Source: Ehretia macrophylla (lineage: Eukaryota; Streptophyta; Magnoliopsida; Boraginales; Ehretiaceae). Taken from it: a stretch of 64,000 nt of DNA. Made by a program: the position numbers and the translations under genes. Shown here one piece after another: positions 12,847 through 23,889 of this stretch; positions within the stretch are counted from its first letter, which is position 1, and the number at the start of each line of letters is the position of its first letter. The notes under the pieces are model-generated. The model was given only the letters and a program-made list of their open reading frames with translations, did no database searches and was not told the DNA's origin. The stretch covers positions 42,496,152 through 42,560,151 of the forward strand of contig CM075775.1 in NCBI GenBank assembly GCA_037974665.1, given 5' to 3'.

Positions 12847-12859
12847 TTTTCTTGTAGTG
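12847..12859 (-). repeat. CACTA right terminal inverted repeat
   Basis: TTTTCTTGTAGTG, the reverse complement of the left terminus, immediately followed by the AAT target duplication (12860-12862). Confidence 0.95.
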
Positions 12860-12862
12860 AAT

Positions 12863-13910
12863 TTGTTCACGTGTAAGGCTCAAAAACATATTCCACTTGC
12901 ACGTACGGTAACACGTTGAAAATAATAAATAAATATAATAAACTCCTCTTTAATTGTATAAACTTTTAAATGATGTTATCATTTAATAATAACTATAAAG
13001 AAAAATTGTCGAAAAATTGGAAATCCAAAAATAGTATGGCCCATTAGGCTATTGCTTTAGATACTTGTGTTGCGGAATAGAAATACCTCCATTTATAAAT
13101 TTTTGCAATCATACTTGGTCATTATAGTGGAAGTTTTAATTTTTGGCCAAATTGCAATCCTTCTCAATTACCCTTTGTTTTTCCTTTTTTTTCTTTCTTT
13201 GTTTCTGAAGAATGCTGCACTACATTTCATTTGTCCGAAAATTTAAAGGAAAAACCTGGTCATAATTGCATATAAGCCTCATTATTCTGGGTGCCTATAA
13301 GAAAAAAACACTAGGTAGCAGCTGGTGTTTAAGTTATGATAAACAGCTTATCTTGTCGTGATCTTTTATTTAATTTTCAAGACTTCTATTACTCCATCCC
13401 GAAAGTTAAACTGATAAAAATAAAAGCACGAAAAAAAGTAAAAATAACCAGCTAATTGCTTCAAATAAACTTTCCAAATAGGGAAACTATAGAACAAGGC
13501 AAAAAAGAAAAAAAATAAAAAATTAGCTGCATGTTGAGCTTAACTTAGCTGTCACAAATTTAGTGAAAAAAATATCAAAAGCAAACTTGTAATATGAATA
13601 TAGTGAAGAAAAAGAAAAAAAAAATTACCGTTTGAAATTGTCAGCAGCGAAGAGCAAATTGGGGCTACATTGTCCGAAGATGCCAAGTTTAAGATCAGAA
13701 TCAAAATGGTAGCTCTTGACCAAAAGAAACTTTCCTAGCAAAACACAATTTTTTTAAAAACAACTAGCCGTTGGAAAATCTTCTTCTTAACATGATCATA
13801 AGCTAGTTTTGACAACAAGATTTTCACAAGATTTTCATCTACTGGTGAAGAAAGATTTTAACAATATTTTCTTTAGATTTTGATAAGATTTTTTCGAAGA
13901 TTTTTCGATC
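12863..13910. other. Intergenic region upstream of the LBD gene
   Basis: AT-rich region between the CACTA insertion and the LOB-domain gene, so the transposon lies only about 1 kb from the coding start. I see no clear TATA box, other gene or repeat. Confidence 0.5.
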
Positions 13911-15408
13911 ATGTCTTCTTCTCGTTGTGCAGTTTGTAAGCATTTTAGAAGGAGGTGCCCATCAGATTGTATTTTCTCTCCTTATTTTCCTCCAAATGAT
14001 CCTCAGAGATTTGCTTGTGTGCATGAAATCTATGGTGCTAGCAATATTGGAAAGATACTCCAGGTAAATATTGAACTTAAAATTCTTACTAATTCATGTA
14101 ATATTCTATATATTCATATATGTTATGCGTTTTAGGTACACAAAATCGAGTTTCATTATTCATGTCTTTTGTTTGTGTCGTAGCAAATGTACAAACTTTT
14201 CCTCTGCATCTTGAGGTTGTAAATTTAAGACTATCAAACAAACGTGAAATGCGATAGAGTGACATATAGCAATGCTTTTTCGAGTCTAGTTCGATCATGC
14301 ATAGTTGATCTTGATTGTTTCGTATAAATAGCCGATGTGGTTCATCTATGCTTAGAGAGCAAACGAGTTGCCTTATGCAAGTTAACCTCCAAACATGGCT
14401 GATCTTACATTCTTGTTTGTTCTTTTCTTGGTTCTTGTTTTTTTTTTTTTGTTTGTTAATTTTTTCTTGGTTCTTGTTTACTCTTGAAGCGGTCATTTTT
14501 TTTTTTTGCTTACTCTTGAAGCTGTCAATTTTGCATCAGCAAAAAGACTAACAAAAAAGCATAGAGCTGCAAGATTTTAAGAGCTTAAAATATGAAATCT
14601 ATCTCTGATATTAACAAACTTAGTTGCAAGAATTGTCTCTCAACATACCCGATATAGAAATGGTACATTTGTTAAAATATACAATTGTCACACATGAAAG
14701 AAAAAAATTATAAAATTTAAGACTACTATATAAGATCTCGCACTACTCCTCTTTATACTAATTAATTTTAAGATAAAATTCTATGATTCTTAACAATTCG
14801 GATACATTATATTTTTCCTGTATTAATCAACTTGGTAAATTATAGTTTTATTATAAATGCACCAAAAGCTGAACTTTTTTATGTTTCTGAAACTGGTCCT
14901 CGTAAATATGTTGCATGCAAAAGTTACTGGCATGCATGCATGTCCATTCCTTTTTTTTTTTTTGTAATTAAAGTCAAAATCGTGGTTTGAACTTAAAATC
15001 TGATCACAACAGATCGCTACTTGACTATTTCACCCAACTCGTGAGTGTTACTTTTCCATTCTGTGTGCATTTCCTTCATGATTGATCGATCTGTTTGAAC
15101 AGCAAGTTCCAGTTGATCAACGAGCAGAAGCTGTAGACTCGTTATATTTCGAGGCACAGTGCCGAAATAATGATCGCGTTTATGGCTGCGTTGGAGTGAT
15201 CACATTGTTGCAACAAGAAATACTCAAGACACAAGCCGAATTAGCCAAAACACAAGCAGAAATTGCCTTCCTTAGTAGTTCTCATGCAGATGAGAAGCCC
15301 CAGTTTCATGTTGAAGCCGCACCAATGAGCTTCACCAGCTTCTGGCCGGAAGAAGAGGGTCCTGATGTTCAATCTTCATATTATTCTTCCTCATTTTGGC
15401 CTTATTAG
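13911..15408 (+). CDS. LOB-domain (LBD/ASL) protein, LBD23/24-like
   Basis: Two exons, 13911-14063 and 15103-15408, join CAG|CAA in phase and encode 152 residues. The intron has GT (14064) and AG (15102) borders. The LOB domain is complete. The zinc-binding C-x2-C-x6-C-x3-C block is CAVCKHFRRRCPSDC at residues 6-20. It is followed by FSPYFPPNDPQRFACVHEIYGASNIGKIL (GAS block) and, in exon 2, DQRAEAVDSLYFEAQCRNNDRVYGCVG. The C-terminal coiled coil ITLLQQEILKTQAELAKTQAEIA resembles Arabidopsis LBD23/LBD24. The intron position after the KxLQ motif is the usual one. LBD proteins are plant-specific nuclear transcription factors acting at organ boundaries and in lateral organ development. The function of this particular subgroup is little known. 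Start and stop are unambiguous. Confidence 0.93.
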
Positions 15409-15690
15409 TACGTTTTCAAATCGGTAATTGTTAGTAGTATTAGGTCCCACTTCTCAACAAGCCGTTTCAAATATTATAGGCAATTGTTTTGACCGTTCTG
15501 TTTTAAAGAAATTCCTTTAAGAGATATGTTGCTTAACATTAGTTCTATTAAGGGAAGATCATTGGGAATTTTATAGTTTTGTTTGTCATATTTTTAATTC
15601 CCCGTTGATTAGTTGGACAAAAAGTGAAAGGAAATGGAAAGAAAAATTATTTGCTTTACTATTTCAACTCTTTTTTACGACCACAAAAAA
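15409..15690. other. Downstream region of the LBD gene
   Basis: Probable 3' untranslated region and spacer. Nothing else is recognised before the SINE target duplication at 15691. Confidence 0.5.
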
Positions 15691-15702
15691 GGGGTCAACT
15701 CT

Positions 15703-15941
15703 TTTTTTTTTTTTTGATAACACTGGAAAACATCCCTCAGAACCAGCTCCCGTTAAATTGGCCGGGATAGCTCTATCTCAAACGGATATGAGGTTATGTG
15801 TGAACTAAAATCCCGAGAGTGCAGCAGTCTGACCTAAGACATATACCATGTAAATCAAAGTAAAATCTTATCAGCTGTGAGGAGTTGAACCCGAATTATT
15901 CGGTTGGACAATAGCCCCACAAACCAACTGGGATAATCCTT
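15703..15941 (-). mobile_element. tRNA-derived SINE, minus strand
   Basis: Read on the minus strand, it begins near GGATTATCCCAGTTGG, with a pol III box A-like TATCCCAGTTGG (15935-15924). A perfect box B, GGGTTCAACTCC, lies at 15892-15881, about 33 bases later. It ends in TTATC plus a poly(A) tail, seen on the plus strand as T(14) at 15702-15715. It is flanked by near-identical direct repeats, GGGGTCAACTCTTTT (15691-15705) and GGGGTCCAACTCTTTT (15942-15957). Box A, box B, A-tail and a target duplication together make this a convincing SINE of about 240 bp. Confidence 0.88.
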
Positions 15942-16322
15942 GGGGTCCAACTCTTTTCTTTCTTTGTTTTGTTTTCTTTTAAACAAAGGTTAATTGCATA
16001 AAGATGAGCCTGAAAAATCCTTTTTTTTTTTCACATGGGTAGACATTGTTGGTTTGGCTCTCTGTAGGCCGAGAAAAGCCCAATTCGGATCCAATGGGCT
16101 CTTTGCGCCTGTGGCACAGTAAAAGGTCTAAGGCCCGCAACTTAACTCAATCCTGGTATACTTAATTGATAGTTGGAAACTTTAAGCCCTCCCAGTCATT
16201 TTCTCGGTCATGTTAATCGAAGATAAACATTGAATTGGTAGGAAAAAAAAAAAATCATTTCATTGGTTTATCGTCTCTACCATTCCTCTTCATGTGTTAA
16301 TTGTATGGTCTTAATTGAGTCT

Positions 16323-16600
16323 TGCACGTAAAAATATATTTTTTTAAGGGAGGCTAGTAATTGAAACTTGAACCTGTGATATTTTTTTATAACTAAACTC
16401 CGATACTACGTTATAGACACTAGCTCGTGAAATCGTCAGTTGAGAGGTTAAAAAATAATCAACCAGGCTCAATTTGATTGGGCACTTAAGCCACTGTGAT
16501 TTTCGGTGCAACAGGCTCTTCACAAGGCCCAGCAAGATCAATTTAAACTTAACATGATTCATAGCCCAATAAACGGCAAATGCGATCAGACCTGAGAGTT
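16323..16600. repeat. Dispersed repeat, copy 1
   Basis: Shares a long diverged stretch with 16728-17180: TTGCACGTAA, then a poly-T run, AATAATCAACCA, TCAATTTGA, and AAGGCCCAGCAAGAT followed by CAAACTTAACAT-like sequence. This is a local duplication or two insertions of one repeat family. No coding capacity is recognised. Confidence 0.65.
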
Positions 16601-16727
16601 TCAATCCCTCCCAAATCATTTAAAAGCTTGAATTATTGAACAATAGTTTATTTTAACGATTTATTGTCTCAAACATTTCCACTCAGTGGCAAGTGCTATT
16701 CTTTTGATTGAGTTTTGCACGTAATTT

Positions 16728-17180
16728 TTTTTTCTTAATCAAAAGGTGATAATAGTGAAATTTGAGTCCATTAATTAGATACTAATATAATGTTATAAAG
16801 ACTATCTCATTTAAAAGAGTAAATTACCAGGTCAAAAGATAATCAACCACATTCAATTTGAACGAGCACCTATGATACAGTGAATTCTTGTCCCAGGGGC
16901 ATAGATCAACGGTAGTGGAGTAAAAGTGCTCGTACAAGGTCGAGGATTCGATATTTCACATTACTCTGGAGTTTCACCCTTAAATGACCTAGTGCATGTG
17001 TGGGGACATAATGCTGCACTTGGAGATTTACCAGTTGGTAGTCGAGTTCTACCAAATAATCTGATAGTCAAACTCTATCAGCTGAGTTACCATATCATAC
17101 AAAAAAATACTGTGATTCCCGGGCCAAGAGGCATTTCATAAGGCCCAGCAAGATTAATTCAAACTTAACATCACTAATTC
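16728..17180. repeat. Dispersed repeat, copy 2, interrupted by a SINE
   Basis: Diverged second copy of the repeat at 16323-16600. It is split between ATACAGTGA and TGTGATTCC by an insertion of about 220 bp that has SINE features (next entry). Confidence 0.6.
16888..17107 (+). mobile_element. Nested tRNA-derived SINE-like insertion
   Basis: This segment is absent from the paralogous repeat at 16323-16600. It has a tRNA-like head (box A-like TAGATCAACGGT at 16902, degenerate box B GGATTCGATATT about 35 bases later) and ends in CAAAAAAA (17100-17107). Imperfect direct repeats flank it: ATACAGTGAATTC on the left and ATACTGTGATTCC on the right. It differs in sequence from the SINE at 15703-15941. 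Confidence 0.65.
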
Positions 17181-20117
17181 ATATTACTCCGTTACAAATA
17201 ATCTTTTTGTTTTAATAATAAAGAATTTATGTTAAAAAAAAGTATATTAGATTTATGCCAATATTATAAAATTTTGTGATACAACGAAACATCACAATAA
17301 TACACCAATTCATTTAAAACCCGTTTGTTGTCGTCTTACAGACAATTATGATTAACCTTTGGGGTGCCTAGTCAAGGGAGTACACGAACTCTTGACACTT
17401 GGGCATGATTCATAACTCAAAAAATGCCAAAAGCGACGAGACTTGAGAGAGTTTCCAGTGTTCAACTAAACAAAAGTCTGAACAAATAACTTTAGCATAG
17501 CATGTGCTCCAAATTTACTACTGATGGGCCTTTTATTGTACCTATTCAGCAGAATGAAACGTCTTTCTTTTTCCAGGGCGTTCTGAAAATTCTTGTCAAA
17601 AATTTTACCTTGTTTGTATTGTAGTCGAAGATGGTCATTGTTTTGTGGTCTGCAAAGCCATAGCCTACCTAGTCATAGGTTGATAGTGAGCTTTGCTGAC
17701 ACTGTGGCCTGTGGGGCACCCAACTTTGATTCTAATTGGATCTATTTTGACTACGAGTTTCGAGGACAATTGTTCATCTACGGTTCGGAGTTAAAGGGGA
17801 AAGTACTCTCATCAATGGAAGATATCAGAGCTCTAACTTCGTCAACTTTGCACTTTGCAAGTCTCTTCTCTTCTCCTCTTTTTCTTTTCTTGTCTTTTTT
17901 CTCTCTTTATAATCAAACTTATACACTAAGAATGTCAAATTTCAAAATATAGAACCATGTTTTTAAATCCAGTTCTATGGAGAGGTTATTGACAATATTA
18001 TCTGTTAAAGTAGGCATGGTCCCGATTACCTAACTAATAAAAAAAAAATTAATTTTTTTTTATTAATTTCAATTCAAAATTTGAACGAATTTTCAGATCA
18101 CACTTACGTTATAACTCTAAAAATATGGAGTGGCATATGGTTCCCATCTACAACAAAGGTGTGATCCTCTCTCTCATGATTTTCTCTCAATGAAGACTAA
18201 AATTCATTATTTTTAAACAATATACGTTTTTTTTTTCTTCCAGTGGAGTTCTTTTATTTGAGTCAAGGTCGGATGGTTGTTGTCTAAGGGAGAATTTCCC
18301 ATATAGTGAAATCCTTAAGTCTTTGGCCAAATTTGACAAAAAAGAAAGAAAGAAAAAAGTCTTTGGCCAAATTGTAATCAGGCAGTATTTATCATTCATA
18401 TCCAAATGCTAGGTGCCATCAACCTTCAATGCCACAGTTTTCATGTAGAAGATAAATGGTTCAGTGCACAAAATTATTGTTACAATAATTTGATATAATA
18501 TAGTACGTCATATTCTCAAACTGTACGTTATTATAGTGTCCAAGTTTTCCTTCTGCTCAAATTACTAGTCATATGACTTTGATGCACCAGGGAAGGGTTC
18601 AAGGACAGATTTGTTCACGAGACATCGGGAGCTATATTTTTTGAAATTATTTGTATATTTAGATTAAAAAATTAATTTAACTTTCATTAAAAAATAATTA
18701 TTCGTATATGTGTGGTAAACTATAATTGTTAGTCTTATTAAACAAAAATTCTGAATCTACTGCTAATTAGAAGGGTTGATTTTTTCTAAGAAGGAAATTA
18801 CGTTGCAAACAATAACTAATTACTAAATGTAACAATTTCCTCACTTAGAGTATAGATGAAGTGATAAATTAACCCTTAATATAATATGAGAACTCAATTG
18901 AGTTTAAGTTTTGTCATTACTTATTTAGAAAAAAAATATATTAATGTGCAAGACAATATTCATTTATACATGAAATAGCGTATCACGAAAATAACCCTTT
19001 TAGACGAGGATGGAACAGACTCAGAGTTGGAACCTGTGATTAGAGGCTTTCGAACTTTATAGGATTCCAGGTTAAATAGTTAATGCTGATAAAAGTTGAA
19101 ACGAAATCTGAACCTCCGATGCATCGAGCGACGGCAAACACGGGGGATCATCTCCTCTTTCTCAAGCAAAAGATCTCTGTGACGTTTGTTACAGCATTGC
19201 ACTTCCAATTTTTGCATAGATTCAATTGATTGAAGTCAGAAAAAAAAAAAAAAAAAGGAAAGAAAAGTTAACATGACGATGTGACCTGAACATATATACC
19301 CAGCCAGCTATGATGAACAGAAGAATGGGTGGTTGGGAGTGATGTATAGATCTGATTGTCAGTGAAAAGAAAAGAAAAGAAAAGAAAATAGTACTCCACG
19401 TGGTGAAAATTTAACTATTTCTCATCATCATTTTTTACCTCATTTTTTTGTACTTTTAGTTACTGTACAATTACTACTACAAGAGCAGTTAATTAATGTT
19501 GTTTTTAGGTATTTGCATGTACTACGTACTTACGCTGTTGTTCATAATGAATATAGACATGTAATTAAAATCACTCTTGAATCGAACATGTCTACTTAGA
19601 TTATTCTAGCGGGTTTTATCCATCGGACAGTCAAAAAATAGAATAGCAGCTATGAATGAATAATTATGCGGTTACTCTCTAATTTCGTCACTACTTCTTA
19701 AGTTAGTCTTTAATATTTTAAAAAGTGCGAATAAGACTCTTAATGTTTATTAAATGTGATTAATTTAGTTCATATTGTTATGTGTTTAATAGAAAATGCA
19801 TGAAATGTCATAACTATCCTTATAAAATTAGGCAAATTACTGCTTTTTGCAATCCAATCACTAAGTCTATTAACAAACCTTTCAACTTACATCGCTAATA
19901 TATTAGTCTAATGAAAAAAGTTGAGGCTCTAAAAGTTAAAGATCCTGAGTTTAAATTGTCTCCACTACTAATGTAGGTTTTTATTCAATTAGATACTTGT
20001 AATTGTTACCGTAAATTTGATTCATAGTTATTTGTTGTATTATTCTTCAATTTGTATAAATTCTCGAGGACTATTGTATCATCTTTGTACTTCTTGATGA
20101 TGATAAGGTCATGGCAT
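17181..20117. other. Gene-poor intergenic region
   Basis: AT-rich spacer with simple repeats: (AAAAG)n at 19365-19388, a poly(A) run at 19241-19256 and a short direct repeat GTCTTTGGCCAAATT at about 18320 and 18359. Short open frames (for example 17593-17952) resemble no family I know. No gene is supported. Confidence 0.5.
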
Positions 20118-20126
20118 TTATCTCAG

Positions 20127-20957
20127 TGAGTAAATATCATTTTCTCCCATGAGTTTTTGTCTATAGCCCAAACTCTTCCACGAACTTTTTATTTTACCCA
20201 AATTCCTCATGGCATCAAACTATGTCAAACAAACCTTAACTTTTAAGGACATTTTGGTCCTTTGCTCTTAAATAAAAAAAATTAACCCCACCTTTCCCCG
20301 ACCCCAACCCCAACCCTAACCCAAACCCCAACCCTTACCCCTACCCCTACCCCTACCTTCCCACCACAATCTATCCCTTATCCCTAAACACCTCTCTAAC
20401 ACCCCTCCCCCCCTCCCCCCCCCTCTCTTCCCAGACAACCCTATCCCTTACCCCTAAAGCTCCCATACTCGAAACCCAAGCTTGGCTTCAATGCCTATAA
20501 TGCTACTTCACTAGCCTTGTTATGCAATTTTGATAACACTTTTTGAAGCCTTTTTTAGCGACACTGATTATCGTCTTTTTTAAGATTTTGATGTTATTGT
20601 AAGGATATTTAATTTAATTATTTTTTTCGTTAACTTAAAAAAAAAAAAAAAAAAGAGTGCGTTCTTGGTGGGTGATTTTGGTGTGTGTTCTATAGAGAGA
20701 GATAGAGGGGTGGGAAGAGAGAAAAAGAGGGGGTGGGTAATTTTTAAGTAATTCTTAAAAGTTAATAGAGAAAGGGGTAGGAAAAAAGTTTGTAGGTAAT
20801 TTCTTTTTTTTAAAAAAGGTAAAAAGACTGAAATGCCCTCAATATTAAGGCTCTATTTGATAGATTTTACCCTCATAGGGGAGTTTGGGTAAAATAAATA
20901 GTTCATGGGGGAATTTGGCTTTTAGGTAAAAATTCATGGGGTGAATGATATTTACCC
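20127..20957. mobile_element. Mutator-like foldback element, 831 bp
   Basis: Terminal arms of about 145 bp are inverted copies of each other. The left arm, with GTAAATATCATT, TTTTATTTTACCCAAA and ACATTTTGGTCC, pairs with the right arm ending TGATATTTACCC. It is flanked by 9-bp direct repeats with one mismatch, TTATCTCAG (20118-20126) and TTTTCTCAG (20958-20966), the duplication size of Mutator-like elements. The centre holds a C-rich tract (20284-20460) with CCCCAAC, CCCTAAC and CCCCTAC heptamers and a poly(A)/GA-rich strand. There is no coding region, so it is non-autonomous. Confidence 0.85.
20284..20440. repeat. C-rich, telomere-like degenerate heptamer tract
   Basis: Runs of CCCCAAC, CCCTAAC and CCCCTACC followed by C-tracts, interior to the Mutator-like element. 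The plant telomere repeat is CCCTAAA. Here the units are degenerate, so this resembles but is not a true interstitial telomere array. Confidence 0.6.
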
Positions 20958-20966
20958 TTTTCTCAG

Positions 20967-23700
20967 CTTACTCAAGAGGCGATTGTGACGTGATTTGTAC
21001 ATATCATACTGAAGAAAAGCCATTTATAGTAGGGGGGTGCTACTCTTTTTTTGGGTAGCCGGTGGCTGGTACTTTTCCAAATACATATATCATAACGGGT
21101 CCGGTGTAATTAAAGTGAGAGTACACAAAGCCAACTTTGCTCCTTTTGATTTTCTAAAAACCCCTTTGTTTTGTGTGTTTTATTATTTGAAACCCAAAAA
21201 GAGAGAAAAATGTTTTAATTTTTATCATATAGAAAGACACGGAAGAGAAAAAAGGATGATCTTTCTTTCTCCTTTTTTTGATAAAGAAATCATAAGCATT
21301 AAGCACAAAAGCGTATAGCGAAGTAGTAAATTTTGTTCACACGTATAGTAATTCATTTGTATTACTCGTCCATGGCCAGATTTATTAGAAATGATGAAAG
21401 TTAAGTTGAATAGAAGATATCAATGACTTAAAATTAGCTTTCAAAGTTTTGAGTCTTTCGCCACATCGAGGTTTAGGGATTCGAGCAAAACCTGCAACAG
21501 AGTCCAATACTTTAAATTTCTACCACTTATAAGTTGAGAAATGTTTTATTTCCAATAGAAAAGCCTAGCATGTGGCTCGTCCATACTTTTCAAAGCGTTG
21601 CTTGTGACTCAGCATGGGAGAAGGGGAGCAGGCTTTCCTATGGGTAATGAATGCAAAAAAAAGAAAGCTACTCCATGTCATGCTCAAGATAGAATTTCAA
21701 GTTTGTAAGTGAGATTAGAGTTAGGTATAGGATTAAAAATAATTATTTTGGACATCAAATCTATTAATCTAAAATGGTTAACTCGAATTACTACAATTTA
21801 TAACATCATTTATCAAATATTACGTCTTTCGCTAAAAATGAAGAAGGTATTCATTTAAGCATACCTCATATTATAGATTGCTTATTTGAGCTTCATATTT
21901 TCAAACAAAGTATTTTAGCAACAAAAAAAAAGAAGAAACAAATACTACAAGAGAATAAAAATATAGTTATAGCACTTTTACATTCACAAAAAAAAAATGC
22001 TAGTCTTCATTTTCTTTAATTTTTTTTATACAAAGGACGTAAATCCGATACGGACCAAAATCCTTGTCTTCATTGTGAACTCCAATCAAATTTTTTACTC
22101 TTGTTAAATATATAATTCCGATTACCAAAAAAAGGAAAGGTAAACTTTTGTACCAAAAAATAAAAATAAAAGGTAAACTTTAGTACCCAAAAAAAAAAAA
22201 GGATAGATAACATAGAATCTATTACCTCCAAAGATGTATTTGTAATTGCAGTAGGGCCGTAGCCCCGCGTCACCACTAACTTCTCTTCTCAAATTGTTAA
22301 TCATTAAGTGATTAAAATATATATAAACCTCGTAAGTAGAGAATCTCAATTATATATAAACTTCGTAAGAAGAGAACCTATAAAGCTATTTGGTGGATTG
22401 AGTGTGTAGGCAAAGCCAATCGCAGGCTTTATTACTACTATTTTTTTTTATTTTTTTATAAATGTTATGTCAATGTTAGTCCTTTTTGCATGGCATATAT
22501 ATAAATTTAAGAAATATTATTGAGTTATTTTACAAATATATATTAAGTTAATTAAGAATAAAATTTTAAAATAATAAAAAAATATTAAACTCGTAAAAAT
22601 TATTTCATTTTCATTATTACTAAATCATGTCTTTAATTGGAAGCTTATGTTAATGCTAGTTCATTACTCCTTTCTTTTTCACCAAAAAAAAAAAAAAAAA
22701 ACTACTTCTTTCTCACGTGCGTCATCACTCATCACAAGAGTCTACTAGTAGTAGTAGTAGTTAACACCATTTGCTAAAACAGTGCTACATGCAACGTTAA
22801 TCATAACGAAGAATTATATTAAAATCCCTGATAGGACAAAACAAAGAAAGTACGACGCTCAAGTGGTTGGAGAGGTCCAGGAGTCAATTTTTTATGATCA
22901 AAATTTTCGAATTTAAATTTACATTTTTTATTATAAATATTATTGCAGGTGTTATTCAAGTGGTTGACGAGTGAATTTTTGTAATTTTAAGTTTTTTAAG
23001 AATAGTAATGTTGAGATTTTTGAACTTTTACTATAGGTTAATCAGTTTTATTTTTTAATAAGGGTTAAATTATTATTATTTTTTATTTTAATTTTTACAC
23101 TCGAATATTATTTTTTATATAGATGCTTAGTTAAATGTTAAAATAATAAATTTTTTTTAATTTTTTTTAATATGTCAACTAAACATACACATATAAAATG
23201 ATATTTGAGTATAAAAATTAAAATAGTATATAACATTTCTCTAAAATTTTAGATATTCAAAATTGACACAAGTTAATAGGTATAGAATACTTAAAGGCGC
23301 CAAATAATTATTTGTAAGAAATTTGGTAAAACAGATACAATATAATCCCACTTGAAATGAGTTATTTGTAATAACAATATAAACCACAACATATTAAACT
23401 GGCATAATTTTTTTTTTTTAATTTAAAAAAAATTTAAATCCGTATAATATAACCAACAATGGTCAAGCAATTGCCACAAAAATCATTAACAGGTGACAAT
23501 AACCCTATTTTAATGCGCTCAATTGATTATGACTGTACCAAGATTTTCTCTTTTATGTGTCTTTTAAGTGTGTGTCTATGTGAGAGAGAAACTGAACTGC
23601 ACAAACTCTCTTCTCTATGTTCCTTTCTCCATATCATATGCGAGGGAGTGAATTCACACACACAAACACATAGTATCATTGGAGGTATGTGAATTTTTGT
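20967..23700. other. Gene-poor region upstream of the BEL gene
   Basis: Strongly AT-rich. It includes a small hairpin-like AT repeat (about 23089-23226, arms ATTTTAATTTTTACACTCGA and its inverse) that may be a short decayed miniature transposon. No coding region is supported. Confidence 0.45.
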
Positions 23701-23720
23701 CTGCTACTAATCTTCAGCAT

Positions 23721-23736
23721 ATATGTATATATATAT
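23721..23736 (+). promoter_or_regulatory. Candidate TATA box of the BEL gene
   Basis: A TATGTATATATATATC stretch about 155 bp before the coding start. It is followed by a CT-rich leader with CTTCACTTCACCTCACCTC, as is common in plant core promoters. Assigned by position and composition only. Confidence 0.35.
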
Positions 23737-23889
23737 CATGATAGCCTTTCATTTCATCATCACACCATCTCTTTCACTATTCATCTTTTGAACCCCACCA
23801 TCTCTTTCACTTCACTTCACCTCACCTCATCTCTCTTTTCCATATACATATATTCACACACACAACACATACTAGAAAGCTTTACTTTC

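Larger units (their letters stand above)
589..12859 (+). mobile_element. CACTA (En/Spm) DNA transposon, about 12.3 kb
   Basis: The left end reads CACTACAAGAAAA (589-601) and the right end is its reverse complement (12847-12859). Both are flanked by the same trinucleotide AAT (586-588 and 12860-12862), the 3-bp target duplication typical of CACTA elements. Both subterminal regions (about 650-3080 and 12230-12840) are packed with direct and inverted copies of a GGCTACGGA-like motif, the kind of subterminal repeat bound by TNPA in En/Spm. Inside are a TNPD-like transposase (6191-9793), a TNPA-like Transposase_24 gene (9952-11958) and an antisense third gene (3259-4690). All three carry nonsense codons or frameshifts, so this copy is probably not autonomous. 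Its intact ends could still be mobilised by an active relative. Confidence 0.95.

Noticed and set aside
17593..17952. 119-codon ORF beginning MSKILPCLYCSRRW
   Set aside because: No family resemblance, low-complexity C-terminus, no promoter or splice evidence. Likely chance.
20284..20440. Interstitial telomere array
   Set aside because: The heptamers are degenerate and embedded within a bounded foldback element, so a chromosome-fusion remnant is not supported.
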